Source of the DNA: [Phialemoniopsis] sp. UDSM-2020
Taxonomy: Eukaryota > Ascomycota > Sordariomycetes > Thyridiales > Thyridiaceae
Length of the DNA stretch: 64,000 nucleotides
Reading direction: 5' to 3'
Assembly: GCA_018873225.1 (NCBI GenBank)
Contig: JAEILZ010000001.1
Coordinates: forward strand, 3,224,001 to 3,288,000
How positions within the stretch are numbered: the first letter of the stretch is position 1; each line of letters opens with the position of its first letter. Shown one piece after another: positions 10,662 to 21,571 of this stretch. Under the pieces are notes generated by a model. That model ran no database searches, was not told the origin of the DNA, and worked only from the letters and a program-made list of their open reading frames with translations. Made by a program: the position numbers and the translations under genes.

Positions 10662-13146
10662 AAGGCATTTCCAAAGGCTATAGAGGGCATCAATTCAATG
10701 TTGTCAATATCAAGCAGCAGGCATTTGAGTGCTCTCACAAACCACCCATCGTGTGCTGTGCAGTGGAAATAGCATGTCCCTACTTTAATTGGGTGGTGAC
10801 TGTGGTTGGTCGCAATTGCTTCTAGAAGTCTTCTGTGCCTTGCCCGCCCCTGCCACCCTGAAGGATGATCCTTGGATTCGGGACCCGTTTCTTGGTCTCT
10901 CGCAACAGGGGAAGCAAAAAGGAAATATCCCATTAATCCATCAAATTAATCCTATTCCTCTGTAGATCTCGACTCCTCTCGCTCATCATCACGAATCAAC
11001 CCCTTCAACGATATGCAGCCCCTGCTTTTACCAAAAATATCATGTACATGTGTATGTACATACCTTGGCGGTCAGAGAGCCGCACACACCGAAACCACTT
11101 CTTACAGGAATGGCATGCATGGCTTCTCAGATGCATGCAGATAAGTACTTTTTGAATTCTGCCGTGACAGCTTATTTCATTCATTCTTCTGCTTCTTTCT
11201 TTTCCTGCTCGGTCCTCATTCTACTTGCATGGCTGGCAAGGACCGATCATACCGTACAATGCAGATGATATTACTGCGCTGCAGGTCGGCTCAGGGCGGC
11301 CGCCCCTTTTACTTACATGCCGACATGCCTACATTAGTCCCGCAGGAAGTTTCCTGATCGCGACAGCTTGCACCTGCTCTGTTTGACCCGTCACCTTTGG
11401 CTACCGGACGGGGGAGATTGTCTTCGTATTTGGGGTATCCTCAGATAACAATGAGAGCACCGGGGAAGCTCGAAACCCAGTAAAAAGTACTTTTCTTTCG
11501 TCTTGCCAACTTCTTGATATCTCTGTGTCAAGCACCGGCGCGCAATGCCACTGTTCTCATGACAAGGTCACTTGAGCTTACTCTGAATCCTTGGGACCCT
11601 CAGAGCTAGACATGCATCTCCCTTCTGAAGTCCATACGTGGTAGCAGATGTCGGTTCGACATCAAGAGATTTGATGCCGCTACGCCAGCTCGCTTGTGCC
11701 TTTCCCTCTGCCCGATACGACGTGGTCATCTCTCTGCTTCGATTGATCACTTCTTTCTGTCTCGTGCCAGCACACTATAATCCACTCTCACAGCCGATTT
11801 GTCCTAATATCGCCATGACACTGCTCGCTTCTATCATTCTCCAGAGACGTTACCTACTATCCTCAATGCTCGCAGAAGAGACCGCGTCTCAACGGCCGTA
11901 AGTAAGCTAGAGCCAATCTCAGACTCAAACACCTGTAAAGGGGAAACAGAAACAAGCTGCTGACTCTGTGCAAGATGTCCATGGTCAAGAGAAGGCGTCA
12001 TCTTGCCCGGGCGGGCATGTCCAAACGCACATAAAACCGCCATGCAGGGCGTGTGGTCAAAGACACACCCCAACTGAGAACCCTGTCTCGCTTTCAAAGC
12101 CATGGCACCACCCGACTGACCAGCATCCCCCTTGATCGGGAGATCTGGATCAGGGCCGTCGTGCTCGCGGCCTTGGCCAAGACAAAGGAGCGGGTCGGCA
12201 TGGCGCTGCAGCACCAAGTCGCTTCCCCATTGCGCTGCGATACCTCCAACTCCAGTGGGGAGAATGGCCCTACAGGGTCCAGAAGAAGATGGGCTGTCCT
12301 ATCCATGGGAACGCCCGAGGAAAATGGAAGGAAGTGACGAGTGTCAAGGGAGATGCCGGCCGGGATCGACAGCCCTGACATCTTGAGACGGCACGGGGGA
12401 ACCGGGCACATTACCGTGTCGAGGAACAAACAAATGCTACAGTGAATCCTGTAAGGCATATACACACACTCCAACTCTCTCGGCCTTGTACACCATGTCG
12501 CACTTGCATATGCAAGTCATCCCGCTTGCGTCCCGTGTCCCCGTGGCGCCGTAGATTGCTTCAGGACCAGTCTACGAAACACAAAATTTGTTTCCATGAT
12601 TCTGGATAAGTCACCTGCTTCAAGTATCGATGTCGTATACACCTCGGCACAGGTGCGCTGCACGCACAGATATCTACGGCCGGCTTCCCGCAGAAGACTC
12701 TCCGGCGCAAGTCAGATTAAGGGGCAAGTGGCAGGTCTTTTGCTGCTCCAGGAAGGCGATCGCCGTCGAAAGTCTAGACCTCATCTCGAGGCTACCTTAT
12801 TTGATACGTACAACACACTATTTCTCGAGTTTAATGGTCTTCAATTTACGGAGATTGCCGTTCGGCCCAGATGTTGATGTATCTACCCGAATGTCGCCTT
12901 CTATCTCTGGTGAAGAACTCCCATTCCTCCTGGGAAAATGGCTGCTTTGGGACGGCTCTTTCCACGCCCCTAAAGTGTTCTCTCGCTTCTGGGCCCTCTG
13001 CCCTCGTCAAGAACTCGCGAGGTCAGTCTAGAAAGCCGTGATCTAGATAGAGCATTTTATTTTATATCACATGCCGTGAAATATACTGAAACCCAGCGTT
13101 TCCCGCTGAAAAAACCAAGGCACACACCCACACAGCATATGTATCA

Positions 13147-14164
13147 TCACCTCCTCATGCTGCCGATGAGCTCACGCTGAGCGTCGCGGTCGCGCTGGCC
13201 CTCGCTCAGGCTGCCGACGCTGCGCAGGTCGCCGACGACGCCCTTGAGCTTGCCAAAGTAGACCTCCTGCAGCAGGTTGCGCATCTTGAGCTCCATGTCC
13301 TCGACGAGGCGGCCAATGTTGACAATGTGGCTCTCGTCGCTCTCGACGGGCAGGTCCTGCTCGACCTGCCGCGTCATGTTGCCGCTCAGGTCGAGCAGGC
13401 TGCCGCTGCTGCCGGCCCCTTGCTGCGACAGGTTGAGGATGACGGTCGACGTCAGCTTGTAGTTTGTCGTGCGCCCGCGCTCCGAGGCCTCGAAGACGTG
13501 GATCGAGTCCCAGACGCCCTCGGTGCTGGTGTTGCCCTGCGGTGAGGCTGTTTGGTCGTGTTAGCAGATGAATCCTACGCCTCCTTGCCCCCTTTAGAGT
13601 CCACGTAAAACGTACACTTCTTGAGCAGGACGACGCCGGCGAATCCGTCGTCCAGGTTCCAAAAGTAGACCGACGACACGCCGCCCTCGTAGTACAGGTC
13701 GCGGTACACGTCAAACGCCTCGTTGGCCCTGATCTCCATTCGCCGGACCCTGTCGCCGGGGAGCCCCGCCTCGCCTGCCCCCTCGTTGCCGCCCTCGGCG
13801 CTGGCGCCGCCGACGCCCGGCTCTCCGCCGTCGAGAGGCGGGTCGAACTGGTTGGACCAGGGGCTGCGGTACGAGTCGCCGTCGCGGTTGTAGTCGCAGA
13901 GCAGGTAGTCGCGCCCAGACTGCTTGCAGCGGCGGACGGCGAGGGGCTGGTCGACGGACGAGAGCAGGTCCTCGGTCAGGTCTGGGCAGAGGGTGATGAT
14001 GTTGTTGAGGTGGTCCGTCGTCTGCTTCGGGTTCAGGCGCCGGAGGAGGTCCCTTTTATCTCGCCTCCAGGTTAGCAAAGTCATGGCCACGCAAACACAA
14101 GAAGGGGGGGGATGAAACGGAGGTGGTGTACGTACAGCGCCGAGTCGAAGGGGTCAGCTGCCAT
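13147..14164 (-). CDS. CAP2: F-actin-capping protein subunit beta
   Basis: Partner of the alpha subunit; the heterodimer caps actin filament barbed ends in cortical patches. Model: exons 14164-14136 (29 nt, [10 protein letters not shown]), 14052-13616 and 13547-13147, 288 aa, which is the usual CapZ-beta length. Diagnostic stretches are [11 protein letters not shown] after the first junction, [33 protein letters not shown], and VWDSIHVFE followed by [11 protein letters not shown] after the second. The C-terminus carries the long helix and short basic tail (ELIGSMRR) expected of the actin-binding tentacle. A Gly/Glu-rich insert near residues 100-125 is longer than in yeast. The tiny first exon is typical of this gene in filamentous fungi. 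Same strand as the Fun30 gene on its right. Confidence 0.95.
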
Positions 14165-14998
14165 TGTCGGGGTCTAGCTGAAGGTGATGGGAGAGGGGGA
14201 CTAATCAATTCGTATATACGACTCACAGGTCGTGCGAGGGAGAGAAGGTGAGCTTGAGGCTATCTTGAAACGGGAAGCTTCATCAGATGTGGGGGGATGT
14301 GATTATGGTAGAGCAGCACCTTGAGCTGGCTCTGGCTGGCGGGGTTGACGTATTGATGGGGAATGGGGATGGCGGTGGTGGCTCGTGCAGGCTGGGCGGC
14401 CCGCTCCATTCGATTCCGTCCGCCACGGTAGCCTCCGTCTTGGGCGGAATCCCGACCGACGACAGACGAGTAGTCCAAGTCACTTTGATATATTGTATGG
14501 CGGAAACCTGAAGACAGCTGTATTGTAAACGCATATAGAAAACCCAAGAACAGTAGTAGAGCATCGAACAGTACAAAGTCTTCACGAGCATAAATTGCCT
14601 GTCGCATATAACCATAACCTCGTGTCTAATGCATAGTAAAATTCGAAGAGACAAGACAAGAACCCTATCTATGTATGAACACCGTTCTATGCAGTGCCCT
14701 CAAAGGCAATGGGGATAAACAGCCGCAAAAACGATATGCTGCTCAAAACGCGCCTTGCCCTCATCCCAAAAGTCCATGCTGGGAAGTATATCCTTCTCTA
14801 ACCCAACTGTTCGTTATGTCCTCCCATGACCGACTGTGCCTTTGCACCACCACCGCGGCCGCTGACACACAAACATAGATCTCCCTCCAAGTCTGGTATT
14901 AAAAGAGTCACAGCTCTATCCAGAAGTCCCTCCTCATATTAATGCTTGACGGGCACGAACAAGTGTTTCGAAGCATGGCATGATAGCCAGCCAAGACT
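14165..14998. other. Intergenic between CAP2 and Fun30 genes
   Basis: 834 bp, tandem arrangement: CAP2 promoter on the left, 3' UTR of the SNF2 gene on the right. Two overlapping short frames (14260-14654) have no recognisable content. Confidence 0.5.
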
Positions 14999-17900
14999 CT
15001 AGTCCGTCTGCGGCGGCGTGTCGGGCTTCGCACCCAGAAGCATCGCTCGCACTTCTTTCTCAATGTCCTTCTCCGTCTGGGCGACCGCCTCATCACTAGT
15101 CGTGTCGGTCTTTGTCTCCCAGCCAACAACACGATTGGCAAGCTCCATCTTCTTCTGGCAGGCCTTGTAGATGAGCTCCTCGATCGAGTCGCGAGTGATG
15201 AGGCGCACGATTTCAACCTCACGCTCCTGACCCAGCCTGTGCGCGCGGTTCTCTGCCTGCAAGTCGTCCTGAGGGTTGATACTCTGGTCGAATATGATGA
15301 CCTTGTTCGCCGCTGTCAGGTTGATGCCCGTGCCGCCGGCGCCAGTGGTCAGCGCAAACACCGCAATATCCTCGTTGTTGTTATATTCATCGATCAAGCC
15401 CTGACGATCGCTCACACTCGTCTCGCCTTCCAGCGCGACGTAGGGTATGCCCTCCGATGCAAAGCACTCGTGGAACATCTTGATGACGGTCGCAAATCGG
15501 GTGAAGACCAAAGCGCGATCGCCGTTGGCTTGGAACTCCTTGATCAGCTTGAGAAGAGCCTGGACCTTGCCGCTCTGCATCCAAGAGCCGTCAGGAACGT
15601 CAAATTCATTGAGGCACTCGTAATCACGGCACCACAAGTGCAACTCGAAATCGGAGCAGGCCTTGAGCTCGTCGGTCAGGTGGCGGAGATTGGGTTGGCG
15701 GAGCTCCTTTTGGGAAATGTTGTCCATGGCGATCTTGGCCATCTTCTCCACCGTCTTGTCAGAGAAGTACTTGCGGAACAACTGCGAATGGATGGCGGCC
15801 TTCCGCAGCTGCATCCAGACGTTATTGTTGTCGTTCGCGCGGCCATCGCTCGAAGCTGCTTCTGCACGAGTCGGTGCCTTGGGCTCGCCGCTGCGCTTGA
15901 AGCGATCCTCGTATGCTTTGTAAATGGGTTTTTGCGTGGCGTCGAGGTCACAGTAAACAACCCGGCTGGTCTTTGGAGGAAGACTAGAGAGCACATGTTC
16001 TTTGCGCCGTTGCAAGATGAATGGCTCGAGGATGCTGCGGGCACGAGCTACACGCTCGCTGAGAAGCAGCGCGCCGTTGCTGACATCACGCATGGTGACC
16101 CGTTGGTTGAATAGGGCCTCCAGATGCTCTAGGTGATGCTCGAAGAGCTTCGGCTGAATGAATCTCAAGAGAGAGATCATCTCCATAATGTTGTTCTGCA
16201 CTGGGGTACCGGTGAGGAGAAGGCGCCACTTGGCCGGAATGCCAATGAGCTGATTGTAAATCTTGCTCGCACTGTTCTTCATCTTATGACCTTCGTCAAA
16301 GACGGCGACATTGGGCCGGAGTTGCCGCATGGCATCGCGATCCGCCTCTTGGCCAAGCTGCGAGTACGATGTCAAGACAACGTGATGACGCTCAGGATGT
16401 TTCTGAATCTTGTAGGCGATCTCGGCTCGCTCATTCTGGGTTCCAGAGTACAAGGTGATCCTCAGCTTGGGGGCGAACTTCTCGAATTCGGTGTTCCAGT
16501 TGGCCAGAACCGACGGAGGAACGACCACAAGATTGGGCCAAGGCCGTGTCTGACCGGAGTCCTCGTTGTAGTTGCCGACGAGATGGGCCATAAGGGCAAC
16601 GACTTGACAGGTCTTGCCCAGACCCATATCGTCGGCAAGAATGCACCCAAACTTGTGTCTGTACAGAAGGGCAAGCCAATTCAGACCATACTTTTGGTAG
16701 TTCTTCATAGTGCAGTGGCCTTTGACATAACGCGGTTCCTTGGGGATCGGAAGATCCACAAGCCGGGTTGAGGTAGAGTCGGTGCTTGAAGGAGTCATGA
16801 GGCGACTGGCATCGATTGCGTTGCCGATCTTGTTGCCGCGGAAATCCATGTTCCATTGTTCGGTAGTCGACTTGATGCTGGATCCTTCGATCTCACACTT
16901 TCGAATGATGACATCAATGTGGTCGAGGGCCTCAACGTAGCTCTCGACAGAATCGTAGATGTCAACACCAATCTCGACCTTCTTAGCCTTGCCTCTGGCA
17001 GGCTTCTTGATGATGTAGGCATCCCTGGCAGCTTCGCGGCTGCTGAAGGGCCGCTTGGCAATCATTGCCTCGGCCTTGTCCTTCTTCTGACCACACATGG
17101 CCACGATGTCGTCCGCGGTACAGGTGTTGAGATAGTGCAAGACTCGCTCTGCGATTGGATCGTCCTGCGCAGCTGAGCTGTCTGGAGTCTCCGGGGTCGC
17201 GTCTCGGTCGCTATATGCCTGATCATCGACATCCTCAACGTCGCTGGCAGTAAGGTCGATAAGCTTCATGGGCTGGGCCTTTTTTGCGGACTCAGCGGCA
17301 GGTTGCGTCTGAGATGAAGAAGGATCGCGCCGGCGAAGGCCTTGTTGCAGTCGGCCCTTCTTAAGCTGGGGCTGAGGCGAAGGGGTAGGCGATGCTTCGG
17401 ACTCTTGAGAGGAGGGCGTGCCAGACTGGTTGTAGGCAAATGACTGAATCAAGGCCGCGTTCCTTGCAGCAGGGTCGCTGCTGCGATCGTCTTCGGCCTG
17501 TAGCGCCTTTTCTGCGGCGGACAAGGTGCCATGCTTTGCAACAGCAGCTTTGCATTTGGCCAGCGGCCAGCCGTGCTTTCGATTCAGTCTGCGGCCAAGC
17601 ATATCGACGATGCCCTCGCCAGGCTTCTTGACATTACCAGCGGAAGTTGCCGGCTTGGAGCTCACAGGCTCGGAACTCTTAAAATACGAGGTGATCGAGG
17701 CTCCGTTCGGTTTACTTCGCTTGCTGAAGGAAGACGGCTTGATATCGCCACGGGCTGGGAGCCCATCGTCAGAGCTATCGTCGATAGAGAGGGCCCGGGG
17801 CTTGTCCGCCTCCGTGTCGCTGGAATAATGGTCGAAGACTCGCTTGCGCGAGTTCTGGTTAGGGGGTGCCATTGGAGCACGGTAGGCGGTTCCAGCTGGT

Positions 17901-18238
17901 GCGAGTGCAGAAGCCAGTCTACCAGAGGGGAACCTGGGTTTTGGGGGTTGTTGAAACGGGGAAGAAGCAGGCACCTCGACCACGGACCTGGGAGAGGATG
18001 AGATGATCGTGACTGGTGACTGTGGAGGCCGCAATGAAGTGCGGTTTACGATCTGAGTCGGTTGAGTAACGATTTGAGTTGGCTGAGTAAAGTAAGGGGA
18101 GCATGGGATGTTGTCGACTGCTAGCTCGTCCAACTCGTCACTGTCGTAGTCCAAGCTAGGTTTGGGCTTTGGAGGAGGACTTGTTGGAACGGGATGGGGG
18201 GCTCGCCTGAGCGGGAGTGGGGAGGAGTTGAGATCCAT
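14999..18238 (-). CDS. FUN30: SNF2-family chromatin remodeller, Fun30/SMARCAD1 type
   Basis: Single uninterrupted 1079-aa frame. Family members are ATP-dependent remodellers that act in silencing and in DNA-end resection. The first ~430 residues are low-complexity and Ser/Pro-rich, with possible CUE-like ubiquitin-binding helices around residues 225-260 (DMLGRRLNRKHGWPLAKC) and 370-410. Then comes a two-lobed helicase: DDMGLGKT with Walker A Lys near 542, DEGH box at 648-651 (the variant common in SMARCAD1 rather than DEAH), LLLTGTPVQNN, and a C-terminal lobe with GAGGTGINLTAA near 970 and AENRAHRLGQ near 1000. All core motifs look intact. Lack of introns in 3.2 kb contrasts with its neighbours. 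Divergent from VMA21. Family assignment is firm; orthology to Fun30 is supported by the DEGH box and N-terminal layout. Confidence 0.93.
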   Translation of the reverse strand: MDLNSSPLPLRRAPHPVPTSPPPKPKPSLDYDSDELDELAVDNIPCSPYFTQPTQIVTQPTQIVNRTSLRPPQSPVTIISSSPRSVVEVPASSPFQQPPKPRFPSGRLASALAPAGTAYRAPMAPPNQNSRKRVFDHYSSDTEADKPRALSIDDSSDDGLPARGDIKPSSFSKRSKPNGASITSYFKSSEPVSSKPATSAGNVKKPGEGIVDMLGRRLNRKHGWPLAKCKAAVAKHGTLSAAEKALQAEDDRSSDPAARNAALIQSFAYNQSGTPSSQESEASPTPSPQPQLKKGRLQQGLRRRDPSSSQTQPAAESAKKAQPMKLIDLTASDVEDVDDQAYSDRDATPETPDSSAAQDDPIAERVLHYLNTCTADDIVAMCGQKKDKAEAMIAKRPFSSREAARDAYIIKKPARGKAKKVEIGVDIYDSVESYVEALDHIDVIIRKCEIEGSSIKSTTEQWNMDFRGNKIGNAIDASRLMTPSSTDSTSTRLVDLPIPKEPRYVKGHCTMKNYQKYGLNWLALLYRHKFGCILADDMGLGKTCQVVALMAHLVGNYNEDSGQTRPWPNLVVVPPSVLANWNTEFEKFAPKLRITLYSGTQNERAEIAYKIQKHPERHHVVLTSYSQLGQEADRDAMRQLRPNVAVFDEGHKMKNSASKIYNQLIGIPAKWRLLLTGTPVQNNIMEMISLLRFIQPKLFEHHLEHLEALFNQRVTMRDVSNGALLLSERVARARSILEPFILQRRKEHVLSSLPPKTSRVVYCDLDATQKPIYKAYEDRFKRSGEPKAPTRAEAASSDGRANDNNNVWMQLRKAAIHSQLFRKYFSDKTVEKMAKIAMDNISQKELRQPNLRHLTDELKACSDFELHLWCRDYECLNEFDVPDGSWMQSGKVQALLKLIKEFQANGDRALVFTRFATVIKMFHECFASEGIPYVALEGETSVSDRQGLIDEYNNNEDIAVFALTTGAGGTGINLTAANKVIIFDQSINPQDDLQAENRAHRLGQEREVEIVRLITRDSIEELIYKACQKKMELANRVVGWETKTDTTSDEAVAQTEKDIEKEVRAMLLGAKPDTPPQTD

Positions 18239-18861
18239 TGTGAGGATGACTTCAAAAGTGAGGTCTAACTCAGATGCTCAACAGAATGACCAGCCTCTCA
18301 CTGTCCAACAATAGGCCGCTGCTGCCGAGTGGTCCAAGATGGGATGAAAATAGTCCTGTTGCCTTCCTCCACAATTCACCTTACAATAGCAACGCCTCCA
18401 GCATTCATCATCCACTCAAACAATGGTCTCCACGAATTTGGTAGCAGAGAGATAGACAAAAGAAGAATATCAAAGAGCTCTAAAGGCTGGCGATTGGTCG
18501 TTGTAGGGCACTGTGTGTTGATGCTTGGCTAAACATGAGCATGCAGCAGCTCGTCGCTCGTCAGTCTCGTCTTCAGTCGCTGCGCTGTGAATTGTGAGAT
18601 GAAAGTCGGTGGGATCCCTGATGAGGCGGGTTGCCTGTAATTTTTCGCGTCGAGATCACGCCTGCTAAAGCCGTTTCGGTGGGGCCCTGAACGCGCCCAC
18701 ACGTGCCCGCTACTGCACCCTCTTAAACCACCAATCGAGGTACCCCAGTACTCCAGCCCACTCTACCTACTCAACATTTGGAGCCTCGTCATTGTGTATT
18801 TTTCATCAGTCCGAGTCTCCCAACCAAGTCAAAGCTTACTCTACACCGCCACCATCTCAAA
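18239..18861. promoter_or_regulatory. Shared divergent promoter, Fun30 / VMA21
   Basis: 623 bp between two head-to-head start codons, so both promoters lie here. A CACGTG E-box is present at 18700-18705, 157 bp before the VMA21 start. No clear TATA box. Confidence 0.55.
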
Positions 18862-19360
18862 ATGTCATCTCGAAGAATTGTCTCGTCTGAGAAGACCATC
18901 CTCGAGAAGGATGACAGTGTTGGCGCCAGCCCAGCAGCAAGCCAGCAGTCCAGCATCGCTCCCGCCGTGCCAATGTATGCTCACTGAACAACCCGACCCT
19001 AATCCTCTGATTCCATGCCTGGCGCGACCATGACGGTGTCTAACTCTCATCTTTCTCTCTTCCCAGAGATGTCATCATCAAACTACTGGCTTTCACCTTT
19101 GCCATGATCATTATCCCCATTGGGTCATACTTTGTCTCAGTCAACACCGTATTCAAAGGTAATGACACTCAACTAAAACAGCCATTTCACTCATCACTAA
19201 CCCCATCAATAATCACGTAGGCAACTCCACATATGCGGGCGCACTTGCTGCTGTCATGGCCAACTTTGTATTGATCGGCTACGTGATTGTGGCCATGCGA
19301 GAGGATCAGTCGGACCGCGAGGCGCAGGAAAAGAAGGCAGACAGTAAGAAGGATCGTTGA
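18862..19360 (+). CDS. VMA21: V-ATPase assembly factor Vma21
   Basis: Small ER membrane chaperone needed to assemble the V0 sector of the vacuolar H+-ATPase. Model: exons 18862-18974, 19067-19158 and 19221-19360, 114 aa. After a Ser-rich cytosolic N-terminus, membrane segment 1 is IIKLLAFTFAMIIIPIGSYF (residues ~40-60), then a short loop with VFKGNSTYAG, then segment 2 around ALAAVMANFVLIGYVIVAM. The C-terminus ends KKDR; Vma21 proteins carry a C-terminal dilysine ER-retrieval signal (KKED in yeast), and the Lys pair here fits. Both introns have clean GT-AG ends and keep frame. Length, two-helix topology and retrieval signal together make this a confident call. Confidence 0.93.
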
Positions 19361-20152
19361 GTGTAGTGAGACTATATATATATATATATATATATATCAC
19401 AATCGAAAGCCAAGCCTGCCGTTGCTCATGGAGACTCCTCATCCTTTCCATCACCTCCTCAAACAAGCATTTGTTACAATGCAAACCCTCGTTCCACCCA
19501 ACGTGGCAGGAAATCTCTCTTACAGGCAGTCACGACAAACCGAGCACAAGTGGAGGCATTTCGTGGGCAGTTCAGAGAAGAGCAGTGTTATTCTGATGCG
19601 CAAACTACCCGGCTGGTTCAGAGATATAAGTAGCTAGCAATACTATCACGTTCCCCGTGGTAAAGTGTCTGTCCCATTAGTTGATATGTACATGATCAGA
19701 CCTTCGCCTTCTTGCAGCCCTTTCCTCCACAGTGACACCTTTTGGAAAGGCGATTAAGTATAACCTGATCCGAACCAGCTCTTCCCATAGAAGCTGGTCC
19801 TTAAGAAATCCTGGAATTTGTATGAAGACTGCCTTCAATGCTTGCGCCGTGTACGCCTTTGTATGTATGTGCTCTCGAATAATCAATTCCTCCTGGAGAA
19901 TTATCTACAGGGATATCTCCCTGCAGGTCCTCAATCAATCCACATGTTGAAAGAAATACCAGACTTTAGTCCGCAAGTCCCTACTCTCCGCCATCCTGGG
20001 CGTCCGTCCGATCCACGGTTCTCGAGTGTGATACATGATGCTCCCCAATACTTGGAGGTGGATCATGAAAGATGTCAAAATATCGGGGGGTATCATAACA
20101 ATAAAATCGTCACACAAATCAGACTGCAGCAAGCTCAAGAGCCACCCGCCCT
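19361..20152. other. Convergent 3' intergenic with TA microsatellite
   Basis: 792 bp between converging VMA21 and DUF2406-like genes. It starts almost at once with a (TA)n run and otherwise holds only short frames without recognisable content. Confidence 0.5.
19373..19397. repeat. (TA)12 dinucleotide microsatellite
   Basis: An uninterrupted run of about 12 TA units beginning 13 nt after the VMA21 stop codon, so probably transcribed in its 3' UTR. Such runs are length-variable between strains. Confidence 0.9.
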
Positions 20153-21571
20153 CTACTGCTTGCTGAATCGTCGCGAGAACCAGCTCTTCCTCTTCTCGCC
20201 CATGGCCGGCCGGGATTGGGCTGAATCGTTTGCAGGATGCGACTCCTTCCTGAGCAGAGATCCAGGGCCGCGCCCACCGTCCTTCTGTGGAACGGGCGGT
20301 CCGTTGTAGGCGTGCTGGGGCACTGGTGGACCAGTCGCGTTGTTTACACCGACCGTGAAGGCGGACGGCTGGTAGGTGGGTGACTGGTTGAAGCCAATGC
20401 CATAGTCGTTCACCGGCTCTTGCCGCTTCGGCGGTGCCTGCATCCTTTCGATGGAGCTGTTGTCGCTACTGGTAGGATCCGTTTGATAGCCGGCAGCTTC
20501 TCCTCCAGAGGCACCGCTCCCAGAACCGGATGCGACTGTTTCGTATGACCGTTGATTGGCAGCCATCGGGTAGACGCTTTGTTCGGCATAACGAGGGGTA
20601 AATTGCGACTCCGAGTTCATCCTCGAGAACCTCTGTCCCCGTCCACCTGAGTACGGGCCGTACTGCTGCTGTTGGTCGTAGCCTCCATCCCGACCCTGTT
20701 GTCTCCAATCATACTGGCCGTTCATGGGAGCCACCGAGTTAGGCCGGCCACCATAGTAGCTGTCCTGGGGGAAGCGGGTGCCGCCATTATCTGTGGGGAA
20801 CACTGGGGTCAGTAACAAATTACTTCGTACGTCAACGGGGTAGGGGGCAAGGGTTGCGTACTGCCACCGTAGTAACTGTTTCTCCGATTCCAGTTGGCTA
20901 CCGAATCGGTATCCGAACGGATGAATGACTTTCGGTTGTATCCACCATCAATTGCGGCTTCGAAGCTCCTGATGGTGTCCAGGGGTCGTTCCCACCGACT
21001 TCGAGTTGGATTGGAGCGATCGGGATCAGCTTGTCGGGTATGTTAGCAAAATCTCAAACACAGCGGATAGCAGAGGGAGTAAAATAGTAGACGAACCAAT
21101 TGCATTGCCAAAAGCATCTTTCTGTGGAATCTCGCGTAGGGAAGCTAGCGATGATTTGACGCCGGCAGCAACGGCAGCTACATATGTATAAGTCAGTCAA
21201 GGTGTCCCGCGATCAAGGCAATACCGATAAGGGTAAAACTAACCTGGCTCGGCTTCGTTCATAGCGAGAGTAGGATCAGCTTTGCTATGAAGTCTTTTGG
21301 CCTCTTTCTCAGCGGCGGTTTCGTGCAAGTCGATTTTGTGGTGCGGAGCACTCTTGTGAGACTTGTCGGAGTGGAAACTGAACGATCTCGAGCCGCGACG
21401 GTCCTTTCCCGAGCCAGGACGTTGCGGTTGCTGGTGCTGGTTCTGCTGCAGCGGTTGCTGTTGATAGTATTGCTGCTGTTGCTGCTGCGCTGGGTATTGC
21501 GACGGATACTGTTGCTGAGAACCCGGGGGCGGCGGAGGCAGCGGTTGCTGTTGGGTATAAGTGGAAGCCAT
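20153..21571 (-). CDS. DUF2406-like fungal protein, Gln/Pro-rich
   Basis: Model: exons 21571-21244, 21177-21097, 21029-20862 and 20790-20153, 404 aa. All three junctions keep the same phase. The N-terminus is Gln/Pro-rich (PLPPPPPGSQQQYPSQ), followed by a basic Ser-rich patch (RRGSRSFSFHSDKSHKSAPHHK) and the conserved core SKADPTLAMNEAEP ... SLREIPQKDAFGNAI ... RSRWERPLDTIRSFEAAID. That core is what I associate with fungal DUF2406 proteins, whose yeast members sit at the cell periphery or bud; the exact job is unknown. The rest is Tyr/Gly/Gln-rich and probably disordered, ending in the basic tail RKSWFSRRFSKQ, which could contact membranes. No catalytic motif or membrane helix. Function is not assigned. 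Confidence 0.85.

Larger units (their letters stand above)
8030..13146. other. Gene-poor block, 5.1 kb
   Basis: Upstream of the SDR gene and downstream of the capping-protein gene. Open frames here are short (mostly under 135 codons), overlap one another on both strands, and show no domain or convincing splice chain. It holds a pyrimidine tract around 8745-8800, a small direct repeat near 10277-10302 and an inverted repeat at 10614-10661, described separately. It may contain the SDR promoter, a long UTR or non-coding transcripts; I cannot tell which. Confidence 0.5.

Noticed and set aside
11640..11670. tRNA B-box-like GGTTCGACATC
   Set aside because: No A-box at the right distance and no acceptor stem.
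15239..16114. 291-aa plus-strand frame antisense to the Fun30 helicase
   Set aside because: Shadow of the helicase coding sequence; no independent motif.
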